Positions 41,968 through 52,618 of a stretch of 64,000 nucleotides of DNA are shown one piece after another (positions within the stretch are counted from its first letter, which is position 1; every line of letters begins with the position of its first letter). The stretch lies in contig CM064424.1 in NCBI GenBank assembly GCA_032690845.1, positions 35,529,462-35,593,461 of the forward strand, given 5' to 3'. The position numbers and the translations under genes were made by a program. This stretch comes from Eleusine coracana subsp. coracana (lineage: Eukaryota > Streptophyta > Magnoliopsida > Poales > Poaceae). Below the pieces are notes generated by a model. The model searched no databases and was not told the DNA's origin. It saw only the letters and a list, made by a program, of their open reading frames with translations.

Positions 41968-42238
41968 GGGGACCGAAAAGGTTCTTATAATAGTGTGTTA
42001 TATATTGCTTAAGGTTATCATGACCTACAATCAAACCTTCTTCTTGTTCAAGTTGAAAGATCTGCATTTTCCTATGTCTACCATTTGCTAGCAGTTGGAA
42101 AAACTTGGTGTTATCATCTCCTTGCAACAACTTAGTTGCTTTAGAGTGTTGTAGCCAATACAATTCTTCCTCCCTCAGTATCTTATTTAGCTCTTGTTTT
42201 AAAGCTAACCTAGTTTCTTGTTCCGCGGGTGACAGCAC
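41933..42238 (-). pseudogene. LINE J ORF2, linker between endonuclease and RT
   Basis: This frame (LSPAEQETRLALKQELNKIL, then EEELYWLQHSKATKLLQGDD and TKFFQLLANGRHRKMQIFQL) matches the usual region between endonuclease and RT. The corresponding G sequence is around 53090-53230. It has no catalytic residues and joins the RT frame by a frameshift near 41950. Confidence 0.8.
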
Positions 42239-42254
42239 TGAGCTTTCAGCCCTT

Positions 42255-43190
42255 CTATCTAACGCATCTAAATCTGAAAAAGCTTAACCTTTCTTGCTTT
42301 AGACTGGGAGGCAATATTCTTAGCCCACCCTTTGAGATAGCTCCTAACTCTTCGAATTTTATTCTGCAACTGCTGTAAAGGAGTGTTACCTCTATTTTCT
42401 TGTTGCCACACAGTTGTAACCCGCTCATAGAAGTCTGTTTTAAAAGCCAAGACAACTCGAACCTAAAAAGTCTAGTATTTCCTCTATGATTTTGAAGACC
42501 CGATGAAAATAACAATGGCGTGTGGTCAGAAATTTCCCTGGAAAGAGCTTGCACCAAAGCTAAAGGAAACTTGAACTCCCATTCCTTGCTCACCAAGATC
42601 CGGTCTAGTTTCTCATAGGTTGGAATCTCTACATAGTTAGCCCAAGTAAATTGTCTACTTGACATCTCTAGCTCTCTTTAGTTCAGTGAATCTATTATTG
42701 CATTAAAGTGATTGGGCCAAGGACTCTGAAATTGGTTATTATTTTTTTTCTGACGCATTGCAAATAATGTTAAAGTTCACTCCAACCAATAGAGGAAGTC
42801 TTTCATCTCCACAAGCCCGGACCAATTCGGAAAGGAACTCATTCTTGAATTCATCCTGAGCCGCCTCGTAAATAGTCATAAATGCCCACTTGAACCCATC
42901 ACTTCTATTTGTAATTCTAAACTTAATGTAGAAATCTCCTAATTCAAAACTATCAACCACATAGTTTAATAGATTTACCCCTTGTAAGATACCACCGGGC
43001 ATACCCCTAGGTGGAGTCTAGTGTCAGCAAAAATCTGCACCCCCATAAAAATTAGTCAGACACTTAGTCGAAAAGTTATGTCTACCTGTCTCCTGGTTGG
43101 CAATAAAATCTAACTTATGTTCTAAGGAAGCATCGAAAAGAAATCGATGTTTAGCAAGGTCCGTAGACCATGGCTGTTCCAAAAAAATCT
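42255..43190 (-). pseudogene. LINE J ORF2, endonuclease
   Basis: Apurinic-endonuclease-like (EEP) domain in two main frames. 43002-42739 has WAFMTIYEAAQDEFKNEFLS and LPLLVGVNFNIICNASEKK. 42665-42255 has the YEKLDRILVSKEWEFKFPLA block and REISDHTPLLF, with the conserved SDH. The first frame has GVNFNI where G has GGDYNI, so the Asp of the catalytic pair is changed. The N-terminal part (43003-43190) is in other frames. The enzyme would nick target DNA to prime reverse transcription. Confidence 0.8.
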
Positions 43191-43192
43191 TT

Positions 43193-45537
43193 TCATTTAA
43201 AATTAATTTTCTTCTTGGCCTTTATGCTCCTATTGGACGTATCCCTCTTCTTATGCACTTTAGCAAGTCTAATGGGTACGTCAACCAGCTCTCCACCAAG
43301 GGGATCTAAATCATCAAGCAATTCCTCAGTCAGCTCGCCACATAGGCGACCAAGAGGTGATGAAAAATCACTATTGTAACCAACATCTAACAAAGTTTCT
43401 TCTAGATTGTCGCATTGGGGAACCGGTTTAGCTCTAGTTATTTCTATCCCTCTAATCCTCGCAACTGCAGCATCAACCGAGCCCGAAGAGGCACCCAACA
43501 AAAAACCAATAGAAGCCAAATTACGCTTGATAATAGAAACGGTGGAAGGGAGGGAAGTAGGGGACATACCGCTTCCCTCGAGATTCCTTTTAGCAGCAGC
43601 CCTCGAAGCCTTTTGGAGGGAGTCCTCATCAGCAACAGCTGCACTATGGTTGCTCCGACGCAACATGGAGTATGGGGATTGTCCAGCAGCCACCTGCGCT
43701 AGCTCCAAAATAGATCCCTGCTGTGCTCCAGCAAGGCCTGAGGCGAGATACCTGTCACCACCATGGTGTCTAGCATCCCGGCCAGAGACCCGCTTCCAGA
43801 GTCTCCAGCGAGCATCACCTTGCTCGCTGCCTGGTTTGACTCCAAAATCTTGAGTGTCGCCAATGGAGTTCGTGGCACAGAAGCCGTGACACACTCGCCT
43901 TTGGTGTGTGGGTCACCCTGCGGTGATGTCATGGTCCTGGTCTCGGCGGGGCGCCCTGATGGATGCATCGCATCAACCTGCGTGCGTGATCCCAGAACCA
44001 CAACAGGTGACCCTTCAGGGGTGGCAACGACCGAAGCCAGGGGCGGCTGCACCTTGACCGCATCAGGCAATGTTGTAGAACCTGCAAAAGAAAGACCCGA
44101 AACCACATAGGTTTTGGGTTTAATTTTCTACGTGTGTGTTTCCAACTTGCTCACCAAATCGATAGAGTTATTGGCCCACTCACCGAAGCTCTTGATTTGT
44201 TGGACCTGCAGCTTATCCATCTCTTGATCTTCACCTAGAAGATCATCATTCTCCCAATCATAATCCATCGGCTGATCTCCCATTTCAATGGATTTTTCAG
44301 TGCCATGTCCCGCTGAGGAATTCCCTGCTGAACCCCCCCCCCCCCCCCAATTTGTCAATATGCCGATTAGCAACATCATGCATATCTTCAGCCCTGTGCT
44401 GATCCTTCTCATTATTCATGTTATCCCCAAAACCATCCGGATTTAGCCTTGATATGCCAGCGTTTGGCAAAAAAGGTTCTATCTCAAATTTTAGCTGGAA
44501 GAATCTGTTACCAATGATAACATCCATGGTAGTTGGAATTAACTCTGGTTCCAGTCCCGCAACACAAAAACGGCCAAACGTATTGGCCTCCGTTGCAGGC
44601 ATATCTACTCTCTGGGTTACACCAAACATAGACCCTATCACCCAAATAGTTTTAAATTGTCTTAGAACTGTAGGAAGATTTGGAACTTTCATCCAAACTG
44701 TGGGTAACAAATGCCCAAAATATTCTTCCTCCTCAACATACTCCTCAAAATTGAGTGAAGGTCCTTGTGGTATTTTTGCGCCTACCCAGTATGTAGAATG
44801 TAGCATCTCAGTCCTACTAGGGAAGACTACCTTGAAGAGAGTCACCTCCCACTCATAGTTATCACGTACTAAAAATTTGAGGTGCTCTACTAGTTCAACC
44901 TCAGTTAGTGATCCGTCTTTCACGGAGACGAGCGGTCCGTGAACAAGAGGTGGTGGGTTGTATCGGAGGATGGTCAATAAAGTACGCACCAAGTGCATCT
45001 ATTGCATATCCTACTGACGTTGCAACAGGTTTCACTTCATCTTTGTAAGGACACCTATGAGTCACATGCTTCGTACTATTACATAATTCACAGAGAATGG
45101 TAGCAATGCACTGATCGATGAAATGTCCTTTACATCCACACCTGTAACAACTTTGATTTTTTATTTGCTCCTTCTACCTTGTCTCCCCTATCCTTCTTTG
45201 CTATGGAAGAATTAACGGCATCAGATAAATCTTTGACCACCTTTCCCACTAATTCAATAGAGATTTGCACCTTTGAAGGTGTGGCTGAAGAAGAGGCACC
45301 TAGCTCGGCAGCCGATCTCCTTATGACCCCCATGCAGTGAAGCTTTAGGTTCCTGGGGCTGCATCTTCCCAGCGACAGCACCTCCCGTCACGTGGGGAGC
45401 ACGTGCGTCGCCAGCAGCAATGGCGCGACCTCCAGAGCCCGGCGCATGAGGAGGTCCAGAGGCGCCAGGCTGCCCGCAGCCACCGCCAAAAGACCGAGCG
45501 TGAGGACGGCCTCTAGAATCAGATCTTGGGGTGCCAC
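43193..45537 (-). pseudogene. LINE J ORF1, 5'-truncated and frameshifted
   Basis: From the right: a Gly/Pro/Ala-rich start that is cut at the 5' boundary, a segment with IELVGKVVKDLSDAV, then two zinc knuckles around 45150-45030 (CYRCGCKGHFIDQC and CELCNSTKHVTHRC), a DUF4283-type domain (frame 44998-44297: NYEWEVTLFKVVFPSRTEML, FGHLLPTVWMKVPNLPTVLR, MFGVTQRVDMPA), and a C-terminal part in several frames to KKINFK near 43193. Stops and frame changes are many. A C16 run at 44333-44348 inside this ORF adds a frame change. ORF1 protein binds element RNA. Confidence 0.75.
44333..44348. repeat. C16 run in LINE J ORF1
   Basis: Sixteen consecutive C on the plus strand, giving a poly-Gly segment on the minus strand. 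It is one of eight C runs of 11 or more in the window. Confidence 0.7.
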
Positions 45538-45554
45538 GACACATTACACGAGTT
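45538..45554. repeat. Target duplication of LINE J, right copy
   Basis: gacacattacacgagtt, identical to 39369-39385, adjoins the 5' boundary of LINE J. Confidence 0.85.
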
Positions 45555-46556
45555 AGCGGTACAGAAAAAAGGTGACAGCAGACCTGTGTATCGACTAGCT
45601 CACTTTTGCCACGGCTCCAGACAGCTAAACATAGGTACCGTGCCTGTTCATCCCATTTATTTTCAAGGACTTGTTTGTTTCAAAGTATTTGGATTTTGGA
45701 CCATGCGCATGTGTGATCTCAATTCGCAACAGTGCTAGAGGCAGATGCCGTGTGCTGGCGAACATGAACAGCGCTGAATCCGGAGACCAGTCTTTTTTTT
45801 CTTGAAACTGGTGACCAGCTTTCGTACTGTTCGCGAGGGTTTGCGGCTTGGGCTGAGTCCAGTTCACAAAAAAGGGCCCACCAGGAGTGCTGCCCACTGC
45901 GATGTTTTCAACCTTTTTCCTGTGTTACGTGCGGAACGAACCAAACAAAACATTGCCATGAAAGGCATATAAGGAATTTTCTGTACCTTTTTACATAGAA
46001 CATAATACCAGTTAACGGCATGCTTCACTTACTATCATGAATGATTGGATGTTCAATGGACAATATCCACGGTTGTCATGAAAGGCAAATCTGAATTTAT
46101 TTTGATTATCATCCAAATCCGAAAGGAACTTGGTCTCGATCAACTGTGAATTGATGGTGGGATGGGCCGCCGCAATTGGTGTTTCATGGTGTCTTATGCC
46201 TACAAAGGTGTTTCATTGTGTCTTATGTCTACAAAGGAAGGAATCTTTACCCGATTCCCTGTATCCGAATGTCATTGTTGAAGAGAATGTATGGTGATAG
46301 GGTGGAAATAGCTAACGGTCCTAGCCTCCTAGACCTTAAAGAGACCGTCCACGAATAGTATTGGAGGCTGGTTAATTAGCAGAAAATAATTATTTATTGC
46401 CTGGGATATACATGGACCCCCTATAACAAGAATACAATTTTAGACAACATCTACCTCTTAGATATTCATTGTAATATCTATAACCAACTCTCTAGTTGTA
46501 CTACCGACGATTGGTTACTGAAATCTTTCGGTGCTCCATGCACTGACCCGACACGA
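45555..46556. other. Intergenic sequence between the two LINEs
   Basis: About 1 kb between LINE J and LINE G ORF1. It contains a 29-bp tandem repeat (46178-46235) and AT-rich sequence toward the right. The 5' UTR of LINE G should lie in its right part, but no sharp boundary could be seen. No gene was recognised; the short frames have no domains. Confidence 0.45.
46178..46235. repeat. 29-bp tandem duplication
   Basis: Two units (46178-46206 and 46207-46235) read ggtgtttcatggtgtcttat/ggtgtttcattgtgtcttat and continue gcctacaaa/gtctacaaa. They differ at two places. Confidence 0.7.
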
Positions 46557-48027
46557 ATGCCTAGAGCAACACTGCGGGTTCGACGCCTAACTCTACCGCC
46601 CGGAACTCAGGTACGTCAGAAGCTTTTGCAGGTCCATGTGGAGGAGGAGGACGAGGCACGCCGGCTTCTCCATCGAGAGTTCATGGCAAGAGACCTGGAG
46701 GTCACGTTGGCGACAGAGGTGACACCAGGACCTCACATCCATGGCGTGGAACCATGGAAAGGGTCTCGATTCTGGGCGAATAGCGACGACGACGACTCGG
46801 ACTCGGAAAGTGAAACTGAATCGATTCTGACACCTGAGCTGACCCGCGACGCGCTGGAGGTAGGCTTCACCAAGAAGAACCTCCCGCAGGCAGTAGAACT
46901 CAACACGGATTCACCTAACAAGGTAAGGGAGCAGGGAAGTAGTCATGACGGCTTGCTGGCTAAATGCGTCGTTGATGCGTCAGTCGACAAGCGACGGAGA
47001 AATAAAGGAATATGGCAAGGTCCTTTACCTCCACCGCGTGTGTCTCCATCAAGAACATTGGGCGATGCCCTCGCAACAGCCAAAGTGGTAAGCTCTCTGA
47101 GGTCTGGTCGTTCTCTGCGTTTGGATCAACAAAAGAAGAATAATCCGTCTCAGTCTTCCGCTCAGATCCGGCGATCGCCGGAGATGACGGTGACAACGAT
47201 CAGATCGGATCATGATGATGGTCAAACACATTATTCGCATTTAAAAAATTATGAGTTAATGACACAATCAATAGTGGGCGGCTATCACGATGACCTCGTG
47301 GGCCAGGCTAAACGCAAATTGAAGCCCACTAATCCATACCAGCCAACACCCGGACTCGTAGCTCTATTCTCCAGAACTGGTACTCGAGACCGTAGGGTTT
47401 CAGAGACTGTTCCACAGCCACGCCGCCAACGCTCATACGCCGAGGTGGTACGCGTCGGGATGGAGAACAACGGGTGGTGGTGCCAATCGGGGCATGCAGC
47501 GCGGGGAGCAACCGCCGGCAATGGGCAAGCAAATGCATTTGAACGCGGCGGTAGCCAACCTTGGCGGTTCAATCCTGGCTACGGAGGTGGCGGCCACGGA
47601 GGCCGTAATGGAGGAAGGGGATTTGTGCCACAGGGAGGAAGATATGGAGGTAACAATCGCTTCCAGAGAGGCGGTTATGGTGGATACAGCACTGGCCGCG
47701 GAGCGACGACGGGTGTGGAGGACAACGGGAAGGCAGCAGGATCTCAGCCTGTGCAGGATGTCCTGTTTGGTAACCTGTCCGCACAGGCGGCAGCGCTTCT
47801 GCAACAGGCGCTTGCCGCTGCAGCCATAGTAGGGCAAGATGGAGCAACGGCAACGCAATCAGCAAAGGGTGCAACAGAGCAGGATCAAAAGCAACAAGGA
47901 GCAGTTAAATCGGCTGCGGCAGACGTGCCGGAATCGTCGGCTCAAGGGGTGGCGAGGGCAGGAACGGGCAATGGCAAATTGCCATATTGCTACCGTTGCC
48001 TAACAAAGGGCCATGCAATGAGCGACT
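46557..48027 (+). pseudogene. LINE G ORF1, N-terminal part
   Basis: The ATG at 46557 begins MPRATLRVRRLTLPPG and the frame stays open for about 490 codons to the CACTA boundary. It has an acidic patch (DDDDSDSESETES, about residues 78-90), a basic central part, a Gly/Arg-rich RGG-like segment (about residues 338-382), and a zinc knuckle CYRCLTKGHAMSDC (from about residue 478). It is the RNA-binding ORF1 protein of an L1-type LINE. At 48027 the CACTA element H starts and the frame then runs into non-LINE sequence to a stop at 48300-48302. The rest of ORF1 resumes at 50669. The long open frame is unusual for this window. Confidence 0.75.
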
Positions 48028-48167
48028 GTTCATTGCATGAGCCACCCCATGTTCAAAACCCCTCATCAACAGCGATTCATTTCTATGAACCACTGCTGAT
48101 TGGTGGAATATCAGCAGCGGTTCAATGTTTTGAACCGCTGCTGATAGTATTTTCAGCTTTTAAAAAA

Positions 48168-48407
48168 AAAGCAATAACATTTTATTTTGTTCCATTCTTG
48201 CTCCTGAACCTCAAGGAGTCAAGAGTAAAATTATTACATATAGAGATTTTTGTACTATCTCAAGAACGATATTCTTTAAGTAACAACCAGTTTGTTACTT
48301 GAAAAATATCATTCTTGAGATAGTGCAAAAATATTTGTTGAAATGTTTTATCCTAGCTGATGTTGAGGTTCAGAGCAAGAACGGAAAAAATATAATGTTA
48401 TTGCTTT
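48168..48407. repeat. 240-bp hairpin (imperfect long inverted repeat)
   Basis: The left arm (48168-48284) and right arm (48294-48407) pair with a 9-base loop. Strongly paired parts include gcaataacat/atgttattgc, ttcttgctc/gagcaagaa, tgaacctcaa/ttgaggttca, and actatctcaagaacgat/atcattcttgagatagt (one mismatch). The centre is gtaac/gttac. The ends are not flanked by an evident duplication. It could be a foldback MITE or a small-RNA precursor. Confidence 0.75.
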
Positions 48408-48844
48408 ATATAACAGTATACTATGAAAAGAGAAAAAAATCAATTTATATATGATCCTCGATTGTCAAACTAGTATGCTAGAACTCTAGGCGATAACATT
48501 GACAAGGGCATCGACTAGTTTACTAGTTAACACTGAAGTACACTACTCACGTTACAAGTGTTGTTCATTCCGACCACAACTCATCGTTGTTTTGTAAAAG
48601 AGACTTGACTATACTTCTGTACAGTTCTGACCACAACACCGAAGTACACTACTCAGTTTCAGTCTTTACTCTAGGTCAGTTTCCGAGACCACTTCCTCTG
48701 GCAGTTCATCAGCATCAACATCTGCAAAGTATAGAGAGAATTCAAGATTCTTGGGATACTTACTGGATACAATGCCATGTTTCATGTTTCATTTGCAAGT
48801 GCACATGCAGCCTGACGCCGACCCTTCTTTTATAAATAACAAAT

Positions 48845-48918
48845 GAATAACTGTGTAATCATACACATTATCAGTGAAACTAACAAAAGAATAATTGTAT
48901 AATCATACACATTATCAG
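48845..48918. repeat. 30-bp direct repeat pair in H
   Basis: Units at 48845-48874 and 48889-48918 share gaataa and taatcatacacattatcag, with two changes between them, and are separated by 14 bases. Another pair lies at about 48531-48551 and 48639-48658 (gaagtacactactca). Confidence 0.65.
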
Positions 48919-49859
48919 GTCAACCTCCTCAACCGAACGTTGGAATACCCTGCACCCGTGTGCCTCTTAACCTCTAATCTATAAGCTGGCAGCTAAGCTA
49001 TCCATCGGTCAACCGTGTTGATGTACAACACTAATAAACCATAATCAATGGACCAATGAGGAGGAATTAGGTGACTGGAATGGTTGTATTCCTATAGCTG
49101 ATGTTCAGTTCTTTAGTGGCAGCACTAAATTGGTCACAACAATTGCATAAAGTAGAGCTAAAGATATAAGTGCAGAAACGTTGGGTCATCTAGAACTTAT
49201 AAGTGACCTTTCAACATCAGAAAAAGTCTCCTATCAAGACAATAGAAAATTTTAAGAAAAGTAGAGAAACTGACAGGATCTGCAAAAGTAATAGACTGCA
49301 TCCAAAATTTGCAGCTGACTGTGGCGAAGAGATTGGTAATGCAAGAAATGTTGAATGTACCGTGATTCAAGCAGCAATTGTCCAAGCAAACTGCACTTAC
49401 TTGACAACTGTTATACTTCTTTTCTGACAAGGTAAACTTGGGAACCCAACCTATCTGCTGTAATAAGTACATGGTGAAGTCTACACATAGATACATGAGT
49501 AGAAGCAGCAAAATAGCCATTTAGCTATATACAGGATTAACCATGTTGTAAATACTGTTAGTCATTCAGTTACACATAAAGTCAGTTAGACTTGAAAAAA
49601 AGAAGAACCAATGCACTTTGTTTATTAGACGATCAGCATCAGGGACAGTCTAATATTTCTTCAGTCCAGAAGCCACGTAGTCATATTTCTTCAGTCAAGA
49701 ACCAATGGTGAACTCACATATTACTCAAATAATGAATTTTTCACAGTAAAGCTCTAAGGCATCGACTATAACCAATTCAAACATACTACAGGATGATGAT
49801 CCAATTCACAATGTTCAGGAACGATTGACAATGACCAATCATACGAAATATGAAGGGGA

Positions 49860-50000
49860 ATAGAAAAATTACCATTTATACATTTCGTCGAGCACGTCCG
49901 GGTCATCGACCATGGTTGTGCCAATGCCAATGTTGGGGATGAAGGATGCTGCCGGCTTGCTGGTCGCAGGAGCAGGGGACGAAAAAAGGCTTGGAGCACA
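49860..50000 (-). other. Possible captured exon fragment in H
   Basis: On the minus strand a GC-rich frame reads APATSKPAASFIPNIGIGTT followed by MVDDPDVLDEMYKW, and then meets a sequence like a splice donor (aaatg/gtaatttttc). The codon use and composition differ from the AT-rich surroundings. Such fragments occur in non-autonomous CACTA elements that have captured host exons. I cannot name a source gene and no domain is complete. The GC-rich stretch to the right (50000-50440) may be part of it. Confidence 0.35.
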
Positions 50001-50662
50001 TGGCTCGCGCTGTCAAGCTATTATGTCCCCACTGAGCAGCGAGCAGTTCAGGGCTGGCAGCCTCAACGTGCGATGTTGTAGCTCAGGGCAGAAACCAGGA
50101 AAGGGACGGCATTGTCCAGGACGGGAGGCGGCTGGACATCGCGCGTCGTGTATCGAGGCACTGGGAGGAGTAGTGGGTTAGATGGCGGCGTCGAGCTCAT
50201 AGGCAGCAGGAGCGGATGGGCGAATCTAGGGGGAAGAGGAGGACAGAGAGATGGAGCAATGGGAATATGGCAGCTCATCAACATCTGATCGCGACTTGTC
50301 ATTGCCGCCGGCGAGGTCGTCGGAGGCGAGGCAGGAGGTGAACCAAGGCGGCGGTGCATGCGGATAGGGACTCGAGGGAGAGATTGGGGGAAAGAGGGAA
50401 CCGGGCGAGAGCAGCGGCGCCACAGGCCCACGAGGCTATTGTCGTCGGATGTCAAGGGTGATAAAAAGCTCCTTTTGATGGAAATTTCGGGTCCGGATGC
50501 ATCAACAGCGGTTGTAGAAAGGAACCGGTGCAGATAGCGAGTGTTTTGGTCTGATTGGAGAGTTGATTGCTTCGTTTCATTTTCAACCGTTGCTAATACC
50601 CAATTAACAGCGGTTTTCAAGCAATCGCTGTAGATAGACCATTGTTTATGGGCTATTTTGTG

Positions 50663-50671
50663 GTAGTGACT
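50663..50671. repeat. CACTA right terminus and 3-bp flank
   Basis: GTAGTG (50663-50668) ends the element and act (50669-50671) follows. The same act precedes the left side at 48025-48027, as expected for the 3-bp target duplication of this class. Confidence 0.6.
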
Positions 50672-52075
50672 GTCCGCAGCACCAGTTACAGCTGAAATGG
50701 TGAGATTAATGCCAGGAAAATGGAAGTGGGAGGTTCAAGAGGATGGAAATAATTGCTACAAAACTACATTCCCATCTACTGGCGAACTACAAAGAATGGT
50801 TGAGTGGGGCACTGTGCAGTCCAAGATTCTTGGTGCTAAGATGGTGTTTGAAGAATGCAAGGCAGTGGATGAGATTAAAATGGTACTACCTAAGATATGG
50901 GTTCAATTCCGAGGTCTCCCTTCAGAGCTTCGAGAATTTGTGGTCATTTGGGCTATAAGATCTATTCTAGGTGTTACTAAAGATGTGGATATGATGTTCA
51001 CTAGGGAACATGGAGTGGCTAGGATGTAGGTTTTGGTCTTAGACCCGAAGGTGATTCCCAAATCAGTTTTAGTGGTCATAGGATATAACATGTATCAGTT
51101 GCATTTCCATGTTGAACCTGTGAACAACCAATAAAGGCCAACACCTATGGAGATGGATAACGATGGGAATGATCAGAATGGAAATAATGGTAATTAAGGG
51201 GGTCGCAATGATGATAACAACGATAGGAACAGTGTGGAGCAAACTGAACCTGCTAAACAAGTTGCTACTCCTAGCACCAAGGGGAAGGGAGTGTCTATAC
51301 CGGAAGTGGAACCAAGCAAATGGTTTACCACCTTACTGTGCCGGGTTTACCCAACCATGGTGACACATTGGAGTGGGAAGAACTGGCTCATGAATCAGAG
51401 GAGGAAGATAGTGTGGAGGAGATAGAGATGGAAGAGAAGCACACACCAAAAAAAAGTGAGCAAGGAAGTACGCTGCTGATACCAGCAACTCCAGCGGTGG
51501 CTCTGGGACAAGCAGCACAAGGGGTTGCTGCTATCCCAGCCACAGCGCAAGAGCTTGCGGCAATCACGGAAGCTTCCACGCCTTCACGCCGAAGCAAGCG
51601 TAGAGCTGACTCGGCCGACCAGCTCTCAATGGATCATGCAGAGAAGCTCAAGGCTGCATGCAACCTCAACGAAACTCCAACAGAAGGTAACATGGAAAGT
51701 TTCAATAGTTCTTTCCTACAGTTTACTAATGAGCACATTAATTCTAGCATGAATGACTTAGGAATTTTGCTAAGACGAAATGTTGATGATGTAGTAGACG
51801 TTGTTAGTGAACTAAAAAAATCAGAAGAAATTAGATTGAAGGAACGTATTGTTATAGATAAAGTAGATGAGATTTTTGATAGAGAAGAGAAGGATCTGGC
51901 TGATGAACAAAAAGTAGATAAATTGATTCTTCATACTCTTTGTAGTGATATCATGGAAGAAGTGATGGATTTGGATAGCGCTTATCATATTGATTGCAAT
52001 GCTATTCTAAAGAATACGATATCTTCTCTTCCAAAAAAGAAAAAAGGAAAGAATAATAAGAAATCATTATCATAG
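50669..52075 (+). pseudogene. LINE G ORF1, DUF4283-type and C-terminal parts
   Basis: 50697-51029 has a DUF4283-type segment: KWKWEVQEDGNNCYKTTFPS, TGELQRMVEWGTVQSKI, LPKIWVQFRGLPSELREFVV and ILGVTKDVDM. It ends at a stop. The frame 51320-52075 is the C-terminal part, with an acidic patch, a basic NLS-like SRRSKRRADSAD, an amphipathic helical stretch and the Lys-rich end PKKKKGKNNKKSLS. The part between the zinc knuckle and DUF4283, where J has a second knuckle, is missing or reduced, so a deletion may flank the CACTA insertion. Confidence 0.75.
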
Positions 52076-52082
52076 CGAGAGA

Positions 52083-52618
52083 TGAAAGGAATTTTTTAGA
52101 ATAGCAATGGGTTTAGAGACCCCAAAAAACATAAATTTCTTGATGATTTAACCAAGGAACACAACCTCAATTTCATTGCCATCTCAGAGACCGGGAGGAG
52201 TGAATTCATGCCTACTTTCCTTAAAAATCTATGTGCGGGGAAAGATTTTTTGTGGCACAGTAAAGCTCCACAAGGTAGATCTGGTGGCATCTTGGTAGGA
52301 ATTGACCTGCAAATATTTGATATTGGTGCAATAGATGAAGGGGAGTTTTATGTGAAATTTCATTTGTGTAATAAATCAAATAACTTCAAATGGGCTTTAG
52401 TGGCAGTGTATGGACCTGCCCAATCACAGTTAAAAGAAAAATTCTTAGCTGAATTTGTGCACATGTGTAGCCATGAAAGTCTTCCGCTTCTAATAGGCGG
52501 TGACTATAACATCTTGAGAAGTCCCTTGGAGAAAAATAATGATAATTACGATGAAAGATGGCCTTTTTTATTCAATGCAATAATTGATGGCCTGAATCTA
52601 AGGAAGCTAGAGATGTAG
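52083..52618 (+). pseudogene. LINE G ORF2, endonuclease N-terminal part
   Basis: The start codon ATG (52083) begins MKGIF, followed by a stop at 52098-52100 at the position of the usual Trp. Open again, the frame gives HNLNFIAISETGR (conserved Glu), FKWALVAVYGPAQSQLKEKF, LPLLIGGDYNILRSPLEK (D and N of the active site) and FLFNAIIDGLNLRKLEM, ending at a stop at 52616-52618. EEP endonuclease family. The active-site residues are better preserved than in LINE J. Confidence 0.85.

Larger units (their letters stand above)
39386..45537 (-). mobile_element. LINE J: L1-type non-LTR retrotransposon (6.15 kb, 5'-truncated)
   Basis: Bounded by a perfect 17-bp target duplication. The 3' end lies at the left (short T run on the plus strand at 39384-39387, a poor or degraded A tail), and the 5' end at 45537. 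ORF1 (zinc knuckles, DUF4283-type domain) and ORF2 (endonuclease, RT, zf-RVT) are in the usual L1 order. ORF1 begins inside coding sequence at the 5' boundary, so the insert was truncated at its 5' end. Both ORFs are broken. It is the same family as LINE G (46557-54386), which runs the opposite way. Confidence 0.85.
48028..50668. mobile_element. CACTA-type transposon H, non-autonomous, left end damaged
   Basis: The right end reads ...ATTTTGTGGTAGTG followed by act. In reverse this is CACTACCACAAAAT, a CACTA terminus, and subterminal copies of an agcggtt/accgctg motif precede it (50500-50645). Similar subterminal motifs occur at the left (48075-48150: agcgattcatt, ccactgctgat, accgctgctgat). 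The perfect CACTACC end is missing at the left, and the LINE zinc knuckle adjoins through act at 48025-48027. No transposase is present. It contains a 240-bp hairpin (48168-48407), direct repeats, and a possible exon fragment (49860-50000). Confidence 0.7.

Noticed and set aside
41903..42091. Short frames on the opposite strand of the LINE and copia genes
   Set aside because: They are shadows of the LINE and copia coding regions and contain no domain of their own.
46557..48302. 581-codon frame as an intact host gene
   Set aside because: It contains a zinc knuckle and Gly-rich segment typical of L1 ORF1, and its last 90 codons are CACTA transposon sequence read through by chance.
49197..49520. 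107-codon frame on the minus strand in H
   Set aside because: AT-rich, with many Cys and Leu, no domain and no conserved partner. Chance frame.
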